Assembly (NCBI GenBank): GCA_014058105.1
Contig: JACGCM010002331.1
Span: 1,426,001-1,490,000, forward strand
Source: Kingdonia uniflora
Taxonomy: Eukaryota; Streptophyta; Magnoliopsida; Ranunculales; Circaeasteraceae
DNA: 64,000 bases
Direction: 5' to 3'
Shown: one piece after another, positions 34,691-45,234 of the stretch
Layout of the letters: each line of letters begins with the position of its first letter
How positions within the stretch are numbered: the first letter of the stretch is position 1
Position numbers and translations under genes: made by a program
Notes under the pieces: model-generated
Told to the model about the DNA's origin: nothing
The model's input: only the letters and a program-made list of their open reading frames with translations
Databases searched by the model: none

Positions 34691-35640
34691 GATTTTGATC
34701 TGGGCTATTTTTTGGGAGATGCATTCGATATGTGGTCCTCCTCCAGTGAGTTGATATAATATTTCATTTTGGACTGTAAATTGGGGGCACTTGGCTAACA
34801 GGGATCGAGCTTCCTCTTTGTTACTGGGGAGGATATTGAAGTTGAGGTAAGCATAAAATGGTTTTCTCCAATCTTCAGGGTCGTCATCTTCAATAATTGT
34901 TATGTGGAGTATTGATAAGATATCGAGGCTAGAATGCTTGAGAATCTCGATTTCTAAAGATATTTTTTCACTGTCTCCCAGCATGGCAGCAATGTAAGTT
35001 AAGGCATCGGCATGGTAATTTTCTTGCCGAGGTAAATACAAAATGGTGGCATGGTTGAATTTTTTCATCTTTTCTTCAACTAGGGCTGCGTAACTAACCA
35101 TTTTGTCTGTTGTCTTGAAAGTTTTATTGTATTGATTGGCGACGAGTAAGGAGTCAACATAAACTGCTAATTCCTCAGCTCCGAGAGTAAGTGCAAGATC
35201 GAGACCGTGCAAGATGCCTTCGTACTCTATTTCATTATTGGTAGTATAAAATTTGAGTTTGATAGCTTTTACTATGCGATGATTGGAAGGCGTGACGAGG
35301 ACTATGCCAATTCTGGATCCTTGTCGTCCTGCCGATCCGCCCGTAAAAAGTTGCCAACCAGAACTCTTGGACCATGCGTCTGGTTCTACAATTGAGCTGT
35401 CAGTGAAGATTTCTTCATGTTCTTCTTAATCAGGGTCTTCAACGGGGAAATCTGCCAAAAAGTCAGCCACTGCTTGTCCCTTGATGGATATTTGAGGCTC
35501 AACAAAAATATCATATTCCCCAAGGAAAATAGACCATTGATGAACTCGTCAAGATTTTCCCTTTTTGGAGAGTACGAGTTTGAGGGGGTATTTTGTAATG
35601 AATTTGATGGGGTGAGCTTGGAAGTATGGACAGAGTTTTA
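34676..35640 (-). pseudogene. E3 RNase H and spacer to integrase
   Basis: On the minus strand RNase H reads FTGGSAGRQGSRIGIVLV, where the first catalytic Asp (normally DGSAG) is Gly, then TNNEIEYEGILHGLDLAL (Glu intact) and LAVYVDSLLVANQY (Asp intact). The 178-residue open block at 35212-34676 continues through RQENYHADALTYIAAML, with the last RNase H Asp, into the linker before the integrase (DDDPEDWRKPFYAYLNF). The enzyme degrades the RNA of the RNA/DNA hybrid. It follows the RT at 35687 in a shifted frame. Confidence 0.85.
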
Positions 35641-35686
35641 GAGAGTTGTAAACCAAGGTGAGCAATTGCTTCTCTGTGGTAGTATA

Positions 35687-36919
35687 TCACTTTTCAACAG
35701 GCATAAGAGTTTTACTGATAAAGTAAATAGGTTTCTCGATGCCTGTATCTTTTCCAATAAGGACAGGGCTGATGGAGTCTTCAGTTGTGGATAAGTAAAT
35801 GGTGAGTGATTCTCCATCAATGGAAGTACTCATTATACGAGGACGCCCCAAGTATTGTTTAGGATCCTGGAATGCCATTTTATAGTCACGAGTCCAAATA
35901 ACTTCTTTTTGTTGTTTGATCAATAAAGGAGTGGGGTTTCCACGAAGAAGTAGGTAAAGAAGTTTGCATCGATCTGATGACTTTAAGATGAATCTGTGAA
36001 GAGCGGCTATCTTGCCAACGACTTTTTGAACATATTTTTTTGTGCGAGGAGAGGGCATGGCCATGAGTGCTTTGATTTGAGCTGGATCGATTACGATTGC
36101 CCTTTTGCTGACTAAATGGCCCATGAATTTTTCAGATGCGGCGCCGAATTGGCATTTCTCTTGGTTGAGTTTCATCTGGTATTTGCGAAGGATATCGAAG
36201 ATAGTTTGGTAGTTGTGGAGAAGATCTTCCTTTTTAAGGCTTTTGCTGATCATATCATCGATATAGACTTCCATAATATTATCGATCTGATCTTTGAACA
36301 TTTGGTTGACCAGTCGTTGGTAAGTAGCTCCAGCATTCTTTAACCCAAAAGACATTACTGTGAAATAGTAGAGTCCTCTTTCGGTTATGAAAATGGCTTT
36401 TTCTTAATCTTCTTCGGCGAGTGGAACTTGGTTGTACCCCGATGTGGCATCCATCATAGAAAGAAGTTTGTGTCCCGCAACTGAGTCGAGAAGTTACTGA
36501 ATTAATGGTAGCGAAAAACTATCTTTGGGTGTGAATTTGTTAGTTTTGGTAAAATCAACGCAAACTTGTATTTTTCCATTTTTCTTTGGCACGGCGACAA
36601 TACTGGAAACCCACTTCGGATATTTAGCCTCCCGAATAAAGCCAACACGAAGAAGTTTATCAATTTCTTCATTGACTGCATCTCGAAGTCGATGAGCCAA
36701 ATTTTGCCATTTTTGGATAACTATTTTACTGTCTGGAAGGAGGTTGAGGTGGTTACAAGCGATAGAAGGATCGATTTTGGGCATTTCTTGAAAAGTCCAG
36801 GCGAAGACGTCAATGTTTATCTTAAGTAGCTGTATCATGGCTTCTTTTTCATCGATTGACAACTTGGATCCAATGAAGGTGGTGCGCCCGGGGCCATCGA
36901 GTTCGACAATTGTGACCAT
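35687..36919 (-). pseudogene. E3 reverse transcriptase
   Basis: Minus strand block 36919-36494: VELDGPGRTTFIGSKL, IDVFAWTFQEMPKIDPSIAC, EEIDKLLRVGFIREAKYPKW, VAVPKKNGKIQVCVDF and FTPKDSFSLPLIQ. After a stop comes LLDSVAGHKLLSMMDATSGY, then the 222-residue block 36355-35687: MSFGLKNAGATYQRLVNQMF, the active site EVYIDDMISKSL with both Asp, MKLNQEKCQFGA, KFMGHLVSKRAIVIDPAQIK, MPSPRTKKYVQKVVGKIAAL and YLSTTEDSISPVLIG. Only two or three stops break it, so it is the best preserved RT in the window. Confidence 0.92.
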
Positions 36920-37021
36920 TTCTGGATCATGTTGCTCAAATTTGAGAGGTGTTTCATGTTGTAGTTGCTATGCCTTGAGAAGTTTAGTTGTGTGAGGATT
37001 AATTATGATATTTTCGCACAT

Positions 37022-37591
37022 TCATGCGACTGCTTGGCTACCCTTGATTTCATAGACTCCGTGATCCGAAGGAAAACGTAGTGCTAAATGATAAGTCGAG
37101 GGTACTGCTTTGATTGAATGTAACAAACTGCATCCCAAAATGCCCAAATATTTAGACTCTGCATCAATGACAAGAAATTTGACGAATGTGGTTTCTAAAC
37201 CTGCTTGAACTGGCTGAGTGATTTCTCTTGTTGCTGATTCCTTTGAGCCATTGAAGCCTGTGATTATTGTTGTCGATGCTTTTACTGAATTTGCAAGGCC
37301 CAGGACTTCAATCTCTCTACGAAATAAAACATATGTGACCCTTCCAGTGTCGATGAGAAGTGTATGTAAGTAATCCTGTCCAACTTTTAGCATAATAACA
37401 CGAGGATCATCATGAGGGTATTGTTCATGACTGGTGTCGCAGTCCTCGAACATTATCTGGTAAGGACGTTTTAATTTACTGGTCCTTGGAAGAAGTTTAG
37501 TCAATTTTTCTGAGGAAGTCATTTTGTAGTAGGATGTAATTCGATCGTCTTGTTTCCTTTTCTTCCCTTTTTCAATCTCGATCATAAACAA
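37022..37591 (-). pseudogene. E3 aspartic protease
   Basis: An open block of 189 residues: SEKLTKLLPRTSKLKRPYQI, MFEDCDTSHEQYPHDDPRVI, the active site YLHTLLIDTGRVTYVLF with DTG intact, then IITGFNGSKESATREITQPV, FLVIDAESKYLGILGCSLLH and STYHLALRFPSDHGVYEI. It cuts the gag-pol polyprotein. It is the only protease of the five elements in this window that keeps DTG. It belongs to a longer polyprotein between gag (to about 37768) and RT (from 36919). Confidence 0.88.
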
Positions 37592-37767
37592 ATGGCGAGC
37601 TTGACCCTGGATATGATTTTGCTCGACTTCTATGGTTTTGCTTGGTCTTCGAGAAATTTTTGAATGTCGACAACATAATTGTAGAGTCTTCCAGCTAAGA
37701 GGATAGGATGAAAGATACGAATGAGGGAGTAACAGCTATCAGTTTCATGACTATGCACATTATGATA

Positions 37768-39230
37768 CTAACATAAGGGTCTATTTGGAAGATCTGTAAT
37801 AGCTTGTGGCACGCGATAACACTCGTCTCCCTTTATCATTGGTAAGATAGCAGAGAGGGTTGTTGTCATTGGTGGCAGAATTGGGACAGGTCTGCTAGGT
37901 TTGCCCTCCTTCCTTCTAATGTTATCAGTAGTTTTGGTAGGCGGCTTCACTGCCGCTGTAGTGACTGCTCATTGGGGCGGAGTCGAAGATGCTTCCCGAG
38001 AATGAATGACAGAGGAGCTTTTCATCTTATTTTTCTTCGATTGCTCCAGCTCGATGTAATTATTAACCACTCTAATCATTTCGGTGACCGTGCGTGGTTT
38101 GCGTAGAGTAAGTTTTTCACGAACTTTTGAGTCGATGTGTAAGGCGGAGGTGAATGCTGAAACCACGATTTTGGCATCTAAATTCCCAATCTTTCGTGTT
38201 TCCTGTAGGAACCGCTTATAAAAATTCGCCAAGGTTTTTTTCGCGCCTTGCTCGATGTAAAACAAAGAGTCCAAGGTGATTTCATGCTCCCTAGCATGAG
38301 CTTAGTTGGATTCGAAAAGATTTTACAATTGGCTGAAGGTGGTGATGGAAGCTTCTTGTATAGTGTAGAACCATCGGAGTGGTTCCTCTTTTAGGCTCAT
38401 GTTTAATAGTCAACACAGCATATGGTCGTATTTGGAGTATAACCCAACAATGGCTTTGAAATGTCAAACATGTGTAAGTAGAACAGTGAGGCCTGCATAC
38501 TGGATAAATTTGGGCATATGGAAATTTTCGAGAATGGGCATATTTCGAGATATGGGGAGATGGGGTTTGTTTCCATCCTATCAAGCGCAGATCGTCTGCC
38601 TGGGATGTCAGAGTTGATGGCTTAAATTATGTTGTTCAGGTCATCTAAAGTGACGAATTGCTGTAGGGGAAGAGGTAAGGCTGTAACCTGAGGAACAAAA
38701 TTCCCCTGTCCCTCTGGTCTCAATCGTTCTCTGACGGGTCTTCTTTCTGGCGGAGGGGTTTGATGACGTCTACGTCGACTTCCTTGAGTTGTCGAGGCTG
38801 AAGAAGTTTAGCCGAAATGTCGAGATGCTCTATTTGGATTTCCATATTTGGATCAAGACATTCGTTGATCGTCCTCTCTCGGTTGATCATCGCGTTGAAC
38901 TGCTTTTGATCGATGTTCACTTCGAGCCAGTGACGGTGACGCTTGGAGAGTTATAATTCGATCTTGTGTTTTTCACAATCTTTCCATCTCTTTTTGATGC
39001 GTTTGACTTTGTTGATCCAGGGCTTTTCTCCGTTCGTCTCTTTCCATTTGTAGCGCTTGAGCGTGGATACGCTGATCTTCTATTCTCTAATTTTTTTCTA
39101 TGGTCATTTATTTTTAAAGTTCAAGGACCGCACCGTACAGATCAAGAGCTACTGGAATGTCCTGATCTCTTACGGCACAAGAATGACTTCTCAAGTTCAT
39201 GTTTGTCATCGAATGACATTTGGATTGGAA
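37768..39230 (-). pseudogene. E3 gag
   Basis: On the minus strand the N-terminal part (39230-38720) is hydrophilic and probably coiled coil (QKQFNAMINRERTINECLD). The Retrotrans_gag core is frameshifted around 38600-38290 (MFHYTRSFHHHLQPIVKS in a shifted reading). It continues clearly at 38274-37969 (IEQGAKKTLANFYKRFLQET, IVVSAFTSALHIDSKVREKL, TEMIRVVNNYIELEQSK) and ends with a basic, Pro-rich piece (37950-37768). It forms the particle and binds RNA. Confidence 0.8.
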
Positions 39231-39254
39231 AGGGTAGAAAAAAGTGTGGTCTTC

Positions 39255-39271
39255 CCACAGACGGTGTCAAT
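39255..39271 (-). other. E3 primer binding site
   Basis: On the element strand TTGACACCGTCTGTGGG lies directly inside the 5' LTR, the same type as in E1, E2 and E5. Confidence 0.78.
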
Positions 39272-39762
39272 TATAGTGACGTATTTTTTAAGAGGAAAAC
39301 CTTTGCCAATACTTGTTCGTAAGGATTGCGTAATAAAGAGTTAGCAACCTAGATTTTACGTGGAAATCTCAGCAGAAACTAAGAAAAACCACGACCTCGG
39401 GGAGGATTTGATGCAAAATCTAATAGATGTTGGCTATTACAAATTTTCTGAGCATTGCTTGTGTTTAGGATAAAGAAATATAAGACTTTTCATCCTTTAG
39501 AACCTATTATCTGCCTGTATTTATAGTATATACAGGCAGTTTACAAAAAGAAAGAAAAAGTCTCCTATTCTGGAGGTAGTGGGCCAACTTTGCGGATATC
39601 TAACAGTCCTTCTTGACCGGGCTACAATGGCTAATTTAGGAAGGTCGAGGACTTGCGAAACCTTCTAGAATATTGAGTTGTCTTCGACTATAGGATAATG
39701 AGCTGTATTCAACTATAGGATGTTGGCTTATTTTTGTCGAATATGGAGAATATGATACTACA
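39272..39762 (-). repeat. E3 5' LTR
   Basis: Direct repeat of 31899-32388. The edges read TATAGTGACG (CA end mutated) and GATACTACA on the plus strand. It contains the TATA hairpin at 39511-39539. Confidence 0.92.
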
Positions 39763-39767
39763 ACTAT
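39763..39767. repeat. E3 target-site duplication, right copy (ACTAT)
   Basis: Pairs with GCTAT at 31894-31898, four of five bases. E1 sequence resumes after it and aligns with E4 near 48840. Confidence 0.7.
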
Positions 39768-39934
39768 CATATTTAAAATTCAATTTTTTTATTTTTTCAC
39801 AACAGTTCTAACGACATTTGTATTAAAATAGGACAAATTCAAAGAATACATTCTACCTACATTTCAATTACAGTTATTCGACCTCATTCAATTAGCTCCC
39901 TCATATATAATAACACATACAGCATCCCAGATGT

Positions 39935-40256
39935 TTTGGAAGGCCACACCTAATCAGTTTTCCCCCAACAATCCTCATATCTTTCTCCACGATCTCTTCC
40001 TCAGTAATTAGCCTTATAGCCTCTTTTCAAACTACAGGCTACAAATCACTTCACGGAATATCTCCGAGTAAAAATGACACCCTATATCAAATTCCGTCTC
40101 CCTCACATCTAAACCTTCGAACTGCAGTTCATATTTAGACACGCTAGAATCATAGTCTAACAACCCAAAAATCTTCTTCCACACTTCTGCAGTTCAGATT
40201 CATGACAACCGTCCCTCAACAATATGACGAACTCTCTCAGAGCGAATCCCCACCAT
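39935..40256 (-). pseudogene. E1 antisense unit 2 (decayed copy of the E4 106-residue ORF)
   Basis: From a minus-strand ATG at 40256 the reading parallels the intact E4 ORF at 48377-48697: it shares KIFGLLDYDSS (E4 RIFRLLNCDYD), YELQFEGLDVRE (E4 SELQFEGLDLRV) and FYSEIFREV (E4 IYSEIFHEV). At least four stops occur, so this copy is dead. A TATA word (GTATAAATAT, minus strand, about 40293-40302) sits at the same distance upstream as in E4. Function unknown. Confidence 0.72.
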
Positions 40257-40292
40257 ATTAAATTTATTTCTCTTTATATCTCATTTCCCTCA

Positions 40293-40302
40293 TATTTATA
40301 CA
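40293..40302 (-). promoter_or_regulatory. TATA box of E1 antisense unit 2
   Basis: Minus strand GTATAAATAT, about 40 bases upstream of the ATG at 40256. The E4 copy has TATAAATA at 48331-48338, about 40 bases before its ATG at 48377. Confidence 0.5.
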
Positions 40303-41243
40303 CTTTTCAAGATCACTTCAAATCCTCCAAATTTCGTATATATTATAATATGTTTTTCCATAACTGGAAATCCTAAATATCATGATAGAAAGTTATTTGA
40401 ACTTATCTAAACAAATCAACTTCTTCAGATTCATCCTATCCCATTTCGACCTACTCCTTATAATCTCTCCACCTATACAACATTTTTAAACAAAAACTCT
40501 ACAAGCTCAAATCTTTTAATTTCTGCATATTATATTTCCAGAAAGATATTCTTTCCCCATGATTCTATAATTTGTTCAGTTCGATACATATTTTCACACA
40601 TTTACATATTTATACAAACACATTTATCACATGTATTAACATATATTTTCCACAGTTTGACTAAATAGAACTCTATTTTTTAGTTCGACTCCTAATATTA
40701 TATTTTTGTCCTCCAAACATGCATATCTATACTTCTTCTAGCTCGATTTAAGTCAAAATAGCTAATTCTATCTAACAACACAGAGTTTATTTATTTTTAC
40801 TAGCTCGAATATCAATTTCAGATACTTTTCAGATAAGAAGTCTTTCAGATACTATTACAGATAATTCTACAAGTTACATGTTACTTTTTAGTGATGTTTC
40901 ACTCAAAGAATCTTCTGAAGCAAAGTTAGAATTGGAAATCACTGAGAATCTTTCTTCTTTCACACCATTTACTTCCACAAGAAACAGAGGAAGCAAATGT
41001 GTCAGTGCTTGAACTAACCCTCAGCGATAGAACCTTCTTCCTGACAGGAGAAGATAATAGCGCAACAGAAAGACTTTAAATATCCATCTTCCTCCTCCAC
41101 CAACATCGTCTCCTCCTCCATAAACCCTACCAACGGAGAGCTTGTAGAGATTAAACGGAGTCCTTCCTTACAATCTAACCCTTCACAGGATAGCGGCGAT
41201 ACTGCCTCGCAGATACGCCGGCCCCCACTTATTTCTCCTCAAC

Positions 41244-41477
41244 CTATTCCTGCGCAGGGATATGAAGACACCTCCAACGTTGCTCTCTTATCAAGATAAC
41301 GTAATGGAATCCCCACATATTGTAAAAGTCATCTTCAGCTTCAGCCGCTTCGCTTTTCGATATGCTGTAATAAGTCGGCAGTACGGGAATAAGCGTGAGT
41401 ATCTCCAATGATTGATCCCTAAAATATCGTAACTTTAAACTCTGTACTTCAGCAGACACTCTCTCTTCATACACCAT
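41244..41477 (-). CDS. E1 antisense unit 1: conserved 77-residue ORF
   Basis: A complete 77-codon ORF, antisense to E1 and about 260 bases inside its 3' LTR. It aligns without gaps over its full length with the E4 ORF at 47175-47408. Both share LKLRYFRDQSLE, VLPTYY, YVILI and EQRWR, and both end at a TAG in the same place (followed by GTTGAGG). The C-terminal part has aromatic and acidic residues (EDDFYNMWGFHY). No signal peptide, membrane segment or known domain is apparent. Past the stop the frame runs on as VGAGVSA.QYRRYP in both copies, so the protein could once have been longer or spliced. Function unknown. Confidence 0.55.
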   Translation of the reverse strand: MVYEERVSAEVQSLKLRYFRDQSLEILTLIPVLPTYYSISKSEAAEAEDDFYNMWGFHYVILIREQRWRCLHIPAQE

Positions 41478-41562
41478 TCACTTGGCCTTCACCATTATAA
41501 CTTAGAGAATCTTAAGAATATTACAACCACAGCGCACTCTGCCTCAAACTCCAGTACAGGTA

Positions 41563-41571
41563 CTATTTATA
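41563..41571 (-). promoter_or_regulatory. TATA box of E1 antisense unit 1
   Basis: The minus strand reads GATATAAATAGTAC around this position, about 86 bases upstream of the ATG at 41477. E4 has TATATAAATAGTAC the same distance before its ATG. Conservation between two diverged copies supports a functional promoter in the past. Confidence 0.6.
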
Positions 41572-41716
41572 TCAAACTCATATTTAATGCGCAGGTATAT
41601 TTCCAATGCATCATCATTTAAAGCATAGGCAATCTAGAAACCCTAAGCATCAAGTACATCAATCCATTCCACATCAATACACAGGATCTTTCACAACCAA
41701 AGCCACTCGTGCCATC

Positions 41717-41733
41717 AGTTGCAAGGGGGCGAT
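41717..41733 (+). other. E1 polypurine tract region
   Basis: AGTTGCAAGGGGGCGAT directly precedes the 3' LTR. E4 has AGTTGCGATGGAGCAAT at the matching place. Confidence 0.65.
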
Positions 41734-42327
41734 TGAGAGGGCCTACCTACCCTTCGATCTAGTCAAAATTGAACTGCCTCAATATCAGACTCACGTATTT
41801 CACACGTGACATAAATTGTCAGCATTGCCACATAGACTACGAAATAAAAAAAAACGTGGATCGAACACAACAGAAGAATATGAACAAGTCAATGACACAT
41901 GTCTCCCATGAATTCAATAGTTACACAATCAACCACCACTTACCGCATGATTCAGAGAACCTGCTTCAACACGATAATGGGCTATCGGTGAGGTCTATAT
42001 AAAGATAAAGTTCCAGAGGAGATAGAGACCAAGAAAAACCAGATTTTCTAGACTTTAATACAAGAATTTTTAGATTCTTAATACTACAAAAAAATTTATT
42101 TACAAGATTAAGTATTTCTAGTTTAAGAGATCACTTGTAATATGCTATCAGCCTCAAGCAATAAAAGTTACTATTACTAAAACACTCAACTCGAGGTCCT
42201 GGTTTTTTACCTATTCAAATGTTTTCTACGCTAAATTACCTGTGTCATTTCTTGCTTTAGATTTGTTTTTGTCACAGGTACATTTGGTGTAAGAGCTAAT
42301 TTCAAGCTACAGAATTAGGCCATTACA
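41734..42327 (+). repeat. E1 3' LTR
   Basis: Starts TGAGAGGGCC and ends GGCCATTACA, so the TG..CA ends are intact. Direct repeat of 8528-9128. TATA box TCTATATAAAG near 41994-42004. Confidence 0.92.
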
Positions 42328-42333
42328 GTATTT
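42328..42333. repeat. E1 target-site duplication, right copy (GTATTT)
   Basis: Exact match to 8522-8527. Confidence 0.8.
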
Positions 42334-42722
42334 ATTAGGTAAATTGCCGAAACATGAAACACTGTAGAATATTTTACTGTGTTTTTCTTTTTATAAAGAT
42401 TTCTTTTTTTCCTTTAAACTGGTAAAGTGGTTATGGAGTATAGGGGAGAGATACTTTCTTCGATATTATCAAACATAATTGAGTATTATTTAAGCTCTCA
42501 ATCAATAAATTTGATAAAACCTATAGTGATGTTGGTAGTTTCTACATATTCATATCTAATGTTAGTGTGTGCATTTTACATCTATAATTTTAAGACGCCA
42601 TAACATTTAGAATGAAATTTTCTGTTATGTAAATAATGTATTTATTGTTAAGGAATCCTTATTTGCCTCCTCAGCTTCCATTGTAGTGTATAGATGAATA
42701 TGTTTCACATTTTCTCCTTATT
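42334..42722. other. AT-rich DNA upstream of the Sec61 fragment
   Basis: No gene or repeat recognised. If the Sec61 fragment is a decayed genomic copy, intron or earlier exon sequence could lie here, but I could not match any. Confidence 0.35.
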
Positions 42723-42953
42723 TGGAATGGTGCCCCAAAGCTCTTAAGAATCCAGATTCCTATAGGTGAGGTTATTGCACACATTCTATCTGGAATGTAT
42801 GGCAGTGTTAGTCAACTTGGAGTCGAAAATGCCATACTCATTATTCTTCAAATATATTTTTCTGGTATCATTGTGCTATGTTTAAATGAGCTTTTATAGA
42901 AACTATATGTTCTTAGATCCGTAATGTCTCTATTCATAGCGACCAACATCGGG
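42723..42953 (+). pseudogene. SEC61A: Sec61-alpha (protein translocon) gene fragment
   Basis: One plus-strand frame of 77 codons reads as the middle of the Sec61 alpha subunit, the ER channel for nascent secretory proteins: WNGAPKLLRIQIPIGEVIA, HILSGMYGSVSQLGVENAI, LIILQIYFSGIIVLCLNELL, a stop in place of Gln, KLYVLRSVMSLFIATNI, then a stop. The plant protein has NGAQKLLGILIAIGEA, LSGMYGSV.QLGV.NAILI and YGLGSGISLFIATNIC at the same places. It covers roughly transmembrane segments 3-4 of ten; no other part was found nearby. Two stops and several substitutions at conserved Gly show a pseudogene. There is no intron in the stretch, so it is either part of one exon or a processed copy. Confidence 0.88.
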
Positions 42954-43635
42954 TAAAATAGTCTTTAATAGGTGTAGCTTCCAAGTTTATCAAGGGGTGG
43001 TTGCAGAAACGCTGCTTGACGAGCTGACACAGTCTTCACTCCTTGAGTTTTTTTTTTACATGGAAAAAGTCTATTATTTCTCTTCGAATTGATGCCAGAT
43101 GGTTATGGCTTAATTTTATATTTTACTAAAGAGTAACCATTTTTGTGCGTAAAGTTTGAAAGGTATTATACTTTCTTTTTTTTCATCATTAGAAAGTGTG
43201 TAGAAACCATCATCCGATAGATTTTTACTTAACCAAGATACTCGGAATGGGATATGGCTTCTTTGGAAGAAATATAGTTAAGTATTGATTGTAGGCTCCT
43301 GTAGTTATTTTTATTCATACTTCACTTTCCTTGCACGCTTCTGAAATAGCTATGGGTTGTTTATCTTTCTTTCTACCATTTTGTTTAATAACAATTCATA
43401 TGGGTATATATATATTTGAGTTATCATTTATAAATAATTTTTGTACTGCCAAAATATTTTATTGAAACTCTCAGTATTTTCACATTCAGATCTGAGCAGG
43501 TAGAAAATCAACCTCAAGGATAACTATAGACAATATAACTAGATTGCATTAATAACTGATTCTATACATAATTAATTGCAAATTGATTACTGAGAATACT
43601 GACCTAGCATGCCTGATAGCGCGTCCCTAAGTGTC
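42954..43635. other. AT-rich DNA with no recognised gene
   Basis: T-rich and A-rich runs (for example near 43050 and 43170). I could not extend the Sec61 similarity into it, and saw no repeat or RNA gene. Confidence 0.4.
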
Positions 43636-43805
43636 TGACACGTGTCACTCCTTTATAACACATGTTTGACATCAAGTAACCCACACATGTACACACATGT
43701 GCAGGGCACATGGCAGAGCATGTATAAGGCACATGCACCCCTTAGGTCATATGTAAGGCACATGTATATCTCTTCGTACACATGATCATCACATGCCTCC
43801 ATATC
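43636..43805. repeat. CATG-rich patch with a G-box palindrome
   Basis: TGACACGTGTCA (43636-43647) is a 12-base palindrome containing the plant G-box core CACGTG. It is followed by about a dozen CATG words within 140 bases, several as GGCACATG or ACACATGT (43661-43800). This differs in composition from both flanks. It sits exactly where the RT active-site region of the following copia fragment should be. Confidence 0.6.
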
Positions 43806-43814
43806 CCATGAGAC

Positions 43815-44750
43815 TTCGAGATGAACGAACTTCGCAAGACTAAGTTCAGCTTTGGACTTCAGATCGAGCATCTTGCCAGCCACTTGTTTTGTTCACGAGT
43901 CTACATATACTCGGAAGGTTCTTAAGAAATACAATATAGATATGGCTCATCCTCTATCTACTTAGATGATTAGTTGGTCTTTAGATATCGAGACTGATCA
44001 TTTCAGTCTTCCAGATGAAGATGAGGCTCTCTAGGCCCTAACGTTACCCTATTTAGAAGCTATCAGTACTTTATTGTACCTTGCTAGTTGTACAAGAATG
44101 TACATTTTCTTTATTGTTTATTTGTTAGCGAGGAATAGCTCTGCTCCCGCACAAAGGCATTAGAATGGTTTATAACATATACTCCGATGTTTGTAAGGAA
44201 CTATCAATTTAGGGTTGTTCTATCACTTAATAATGAAACACCAGCTGATTGGTTATGCAGACATTAAACTCTTGTTAGATCTCCATTGAGTTAGATCTCA
44301 AGCATGTTACATTTTTTTACTAGGTGATACAACAATCTCATGGCGTTCACTAAAGCAAAGGATGGCGGCAACATCATCCAATCATGTAGAATCATGGTAT
44401 TACATGAAGAAGGAAGTTAAACAGTCTGAATACGCGCTATGATCTTCCACATAGACAACAGCTGCGCGCTATCATCAATCCAAGATTTACCAACAACTTT
44501 GTATGAAGATAACTCTCCATGTATCGCTCAACTTTGAAGCGGCTTTATCAATGGCGATTGCATGAAGCACATTTTTCCCATGTTCTTCCATACCCACGAA
44601 TTGGAGAAGAATGGAGATGTCAACATTGAATGTGTTTAATCAAGCGATAACTTGACCGATGTATTCATGAAGAAGCTACCTAGATGACCATTCAGGAAGC
44701 TTTTATATGGTATCGGCATGAGAGGATTTAGCAGACTTCAAGAGCAATGA
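43815..44750 (+). pseudogene. Ty1/copia pol remnant (RT C-terminus and RNase H)
   Basis: Pieces in order, in shifting frames: FEMNELRKTKFSFGLQIEHL (43815-43874), KVLKKYNIDMAHPLST, EDEAL then PYLEAISTLLYLASCTR (about 44045-44100), LLARNSSAPAQRHWN, then RNase H with LIGYADIKLLLDLH (catalytic Asp), ISWRSLKQRMAATSSNHVE (44330-44392), PTTLYEDNSPCIAQL, KHIFPMFFHTHELEKNGDVN, SSDNLTDVFMKKLP and a stop at 44748-44750. This is the standard order of copia RT-RH. Frameshifts and at least five stops are present. The YVDD motif and everything 5' of it are missing. Confidence 0.9.
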
Positions 44751-45234
44751 TCGTCAGCTCCACAGGGAGAACTTCTATAAAGGGAGTTTCCTCGATCACC
44801 AAACAACGCATAACGTTAATGCTTGTTGTACTTTTTTTCCTTGGACTTAGGTTAGTTAAGGCTTTAACGAGGCAACTAAGGAGGTATTTCCTACAGAGCT
44901 CAAAGGTTAGCCAAGGAATTTTCCTTTCCAAGGACTATCTCTCTGAGATACTACTGGTTTTGGGTTTTTTCTGACTAGGTCATGTTCTGTAGACACCCAA
45001 AAGGGTGATTATAATGAATTGGGGTCCAGGCCCCGTTGGAATTGGTTTGGAAGCTCACATAGCCAAGAAGCATTTCCAAGAGACATACCCTTTATCTTAA
45101 GTACCTACCTGTTGTATTCTATAAATACCCCTAAGGGGGCCCATCGTTAATAAGAGTTTACTATTTCTCTATGTACTTTCTCTATCTCTCCATTATGTGT
45201 ATGATACTATGCTTAACACATTACCCTAACATTT
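44751..45234 (+). repeat. Probable copia 3' LTR region
   Basis: It follows the RNase H end. It contains TTTTTTTCCTTGGACTTAGGTT and TTTAACGAGGCA, words typical of sequence just downstream of copia pol, a TATA box (TCTATAAATACC near 45118-45129), and ends TTACCCTAACA at 45234. No second LTR is in the window, so the edges are uncertain. Confidence 0.45.

Larger units (their letters stand above)
31899..39762 (-). mobile_element. E3: Ty3/gypsy retrotransposon nested in E1, reverse orientation
   Basis: LTRs of about 490 bp lie at 31899-32388 (3') and 39272-39762 (5'). Between them on the minus strand: PBS, gag, PR, RT-RH, INT, then a 60-bp tandem array and a short unique stretch before the 3' LTR. 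Total length is 7.9 kb, shorter than E1 and E2, because there is no antisense gene. Its coding region is the least damaged of the nested elements but still has stops and lost catalytic residues. Confidence 0.92.
8528..42327 (+). mobile_element. E1: Tat-like Ty3/gypsy retrotransposon (outer, interrupted by E2 and E3)
   Basis: The 5' LTR (8528-9128) and 3' LTR (41734-42327) are clearly alike along their length, and GTATTT flanks both ends. Internal order in the plus direction is PBS, gag (split by E2), PR, RT-RH, INT, 44-bp tandem repeats, then an antisense gene region (itself split by E3), then PPT and LTR. After subtracting E2 (about 11.8 kb) and E3 (about 7.9 kb) with their duplications, E1 is about 14.1 kb, in the range of large Tat/Ogre-type elements. 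LTR divergence (roughly one base in ten by eye) and many stops show it is old. E4 and E5 belong to the same family. Confidence 0.9.

Noticed and set aside
43653..43883. 76-residue minus-strand open frame
   Set aside because: Runs through the CATG-rich patch and opposite the copia RT remnant, which has clear motifs on the plus strand.
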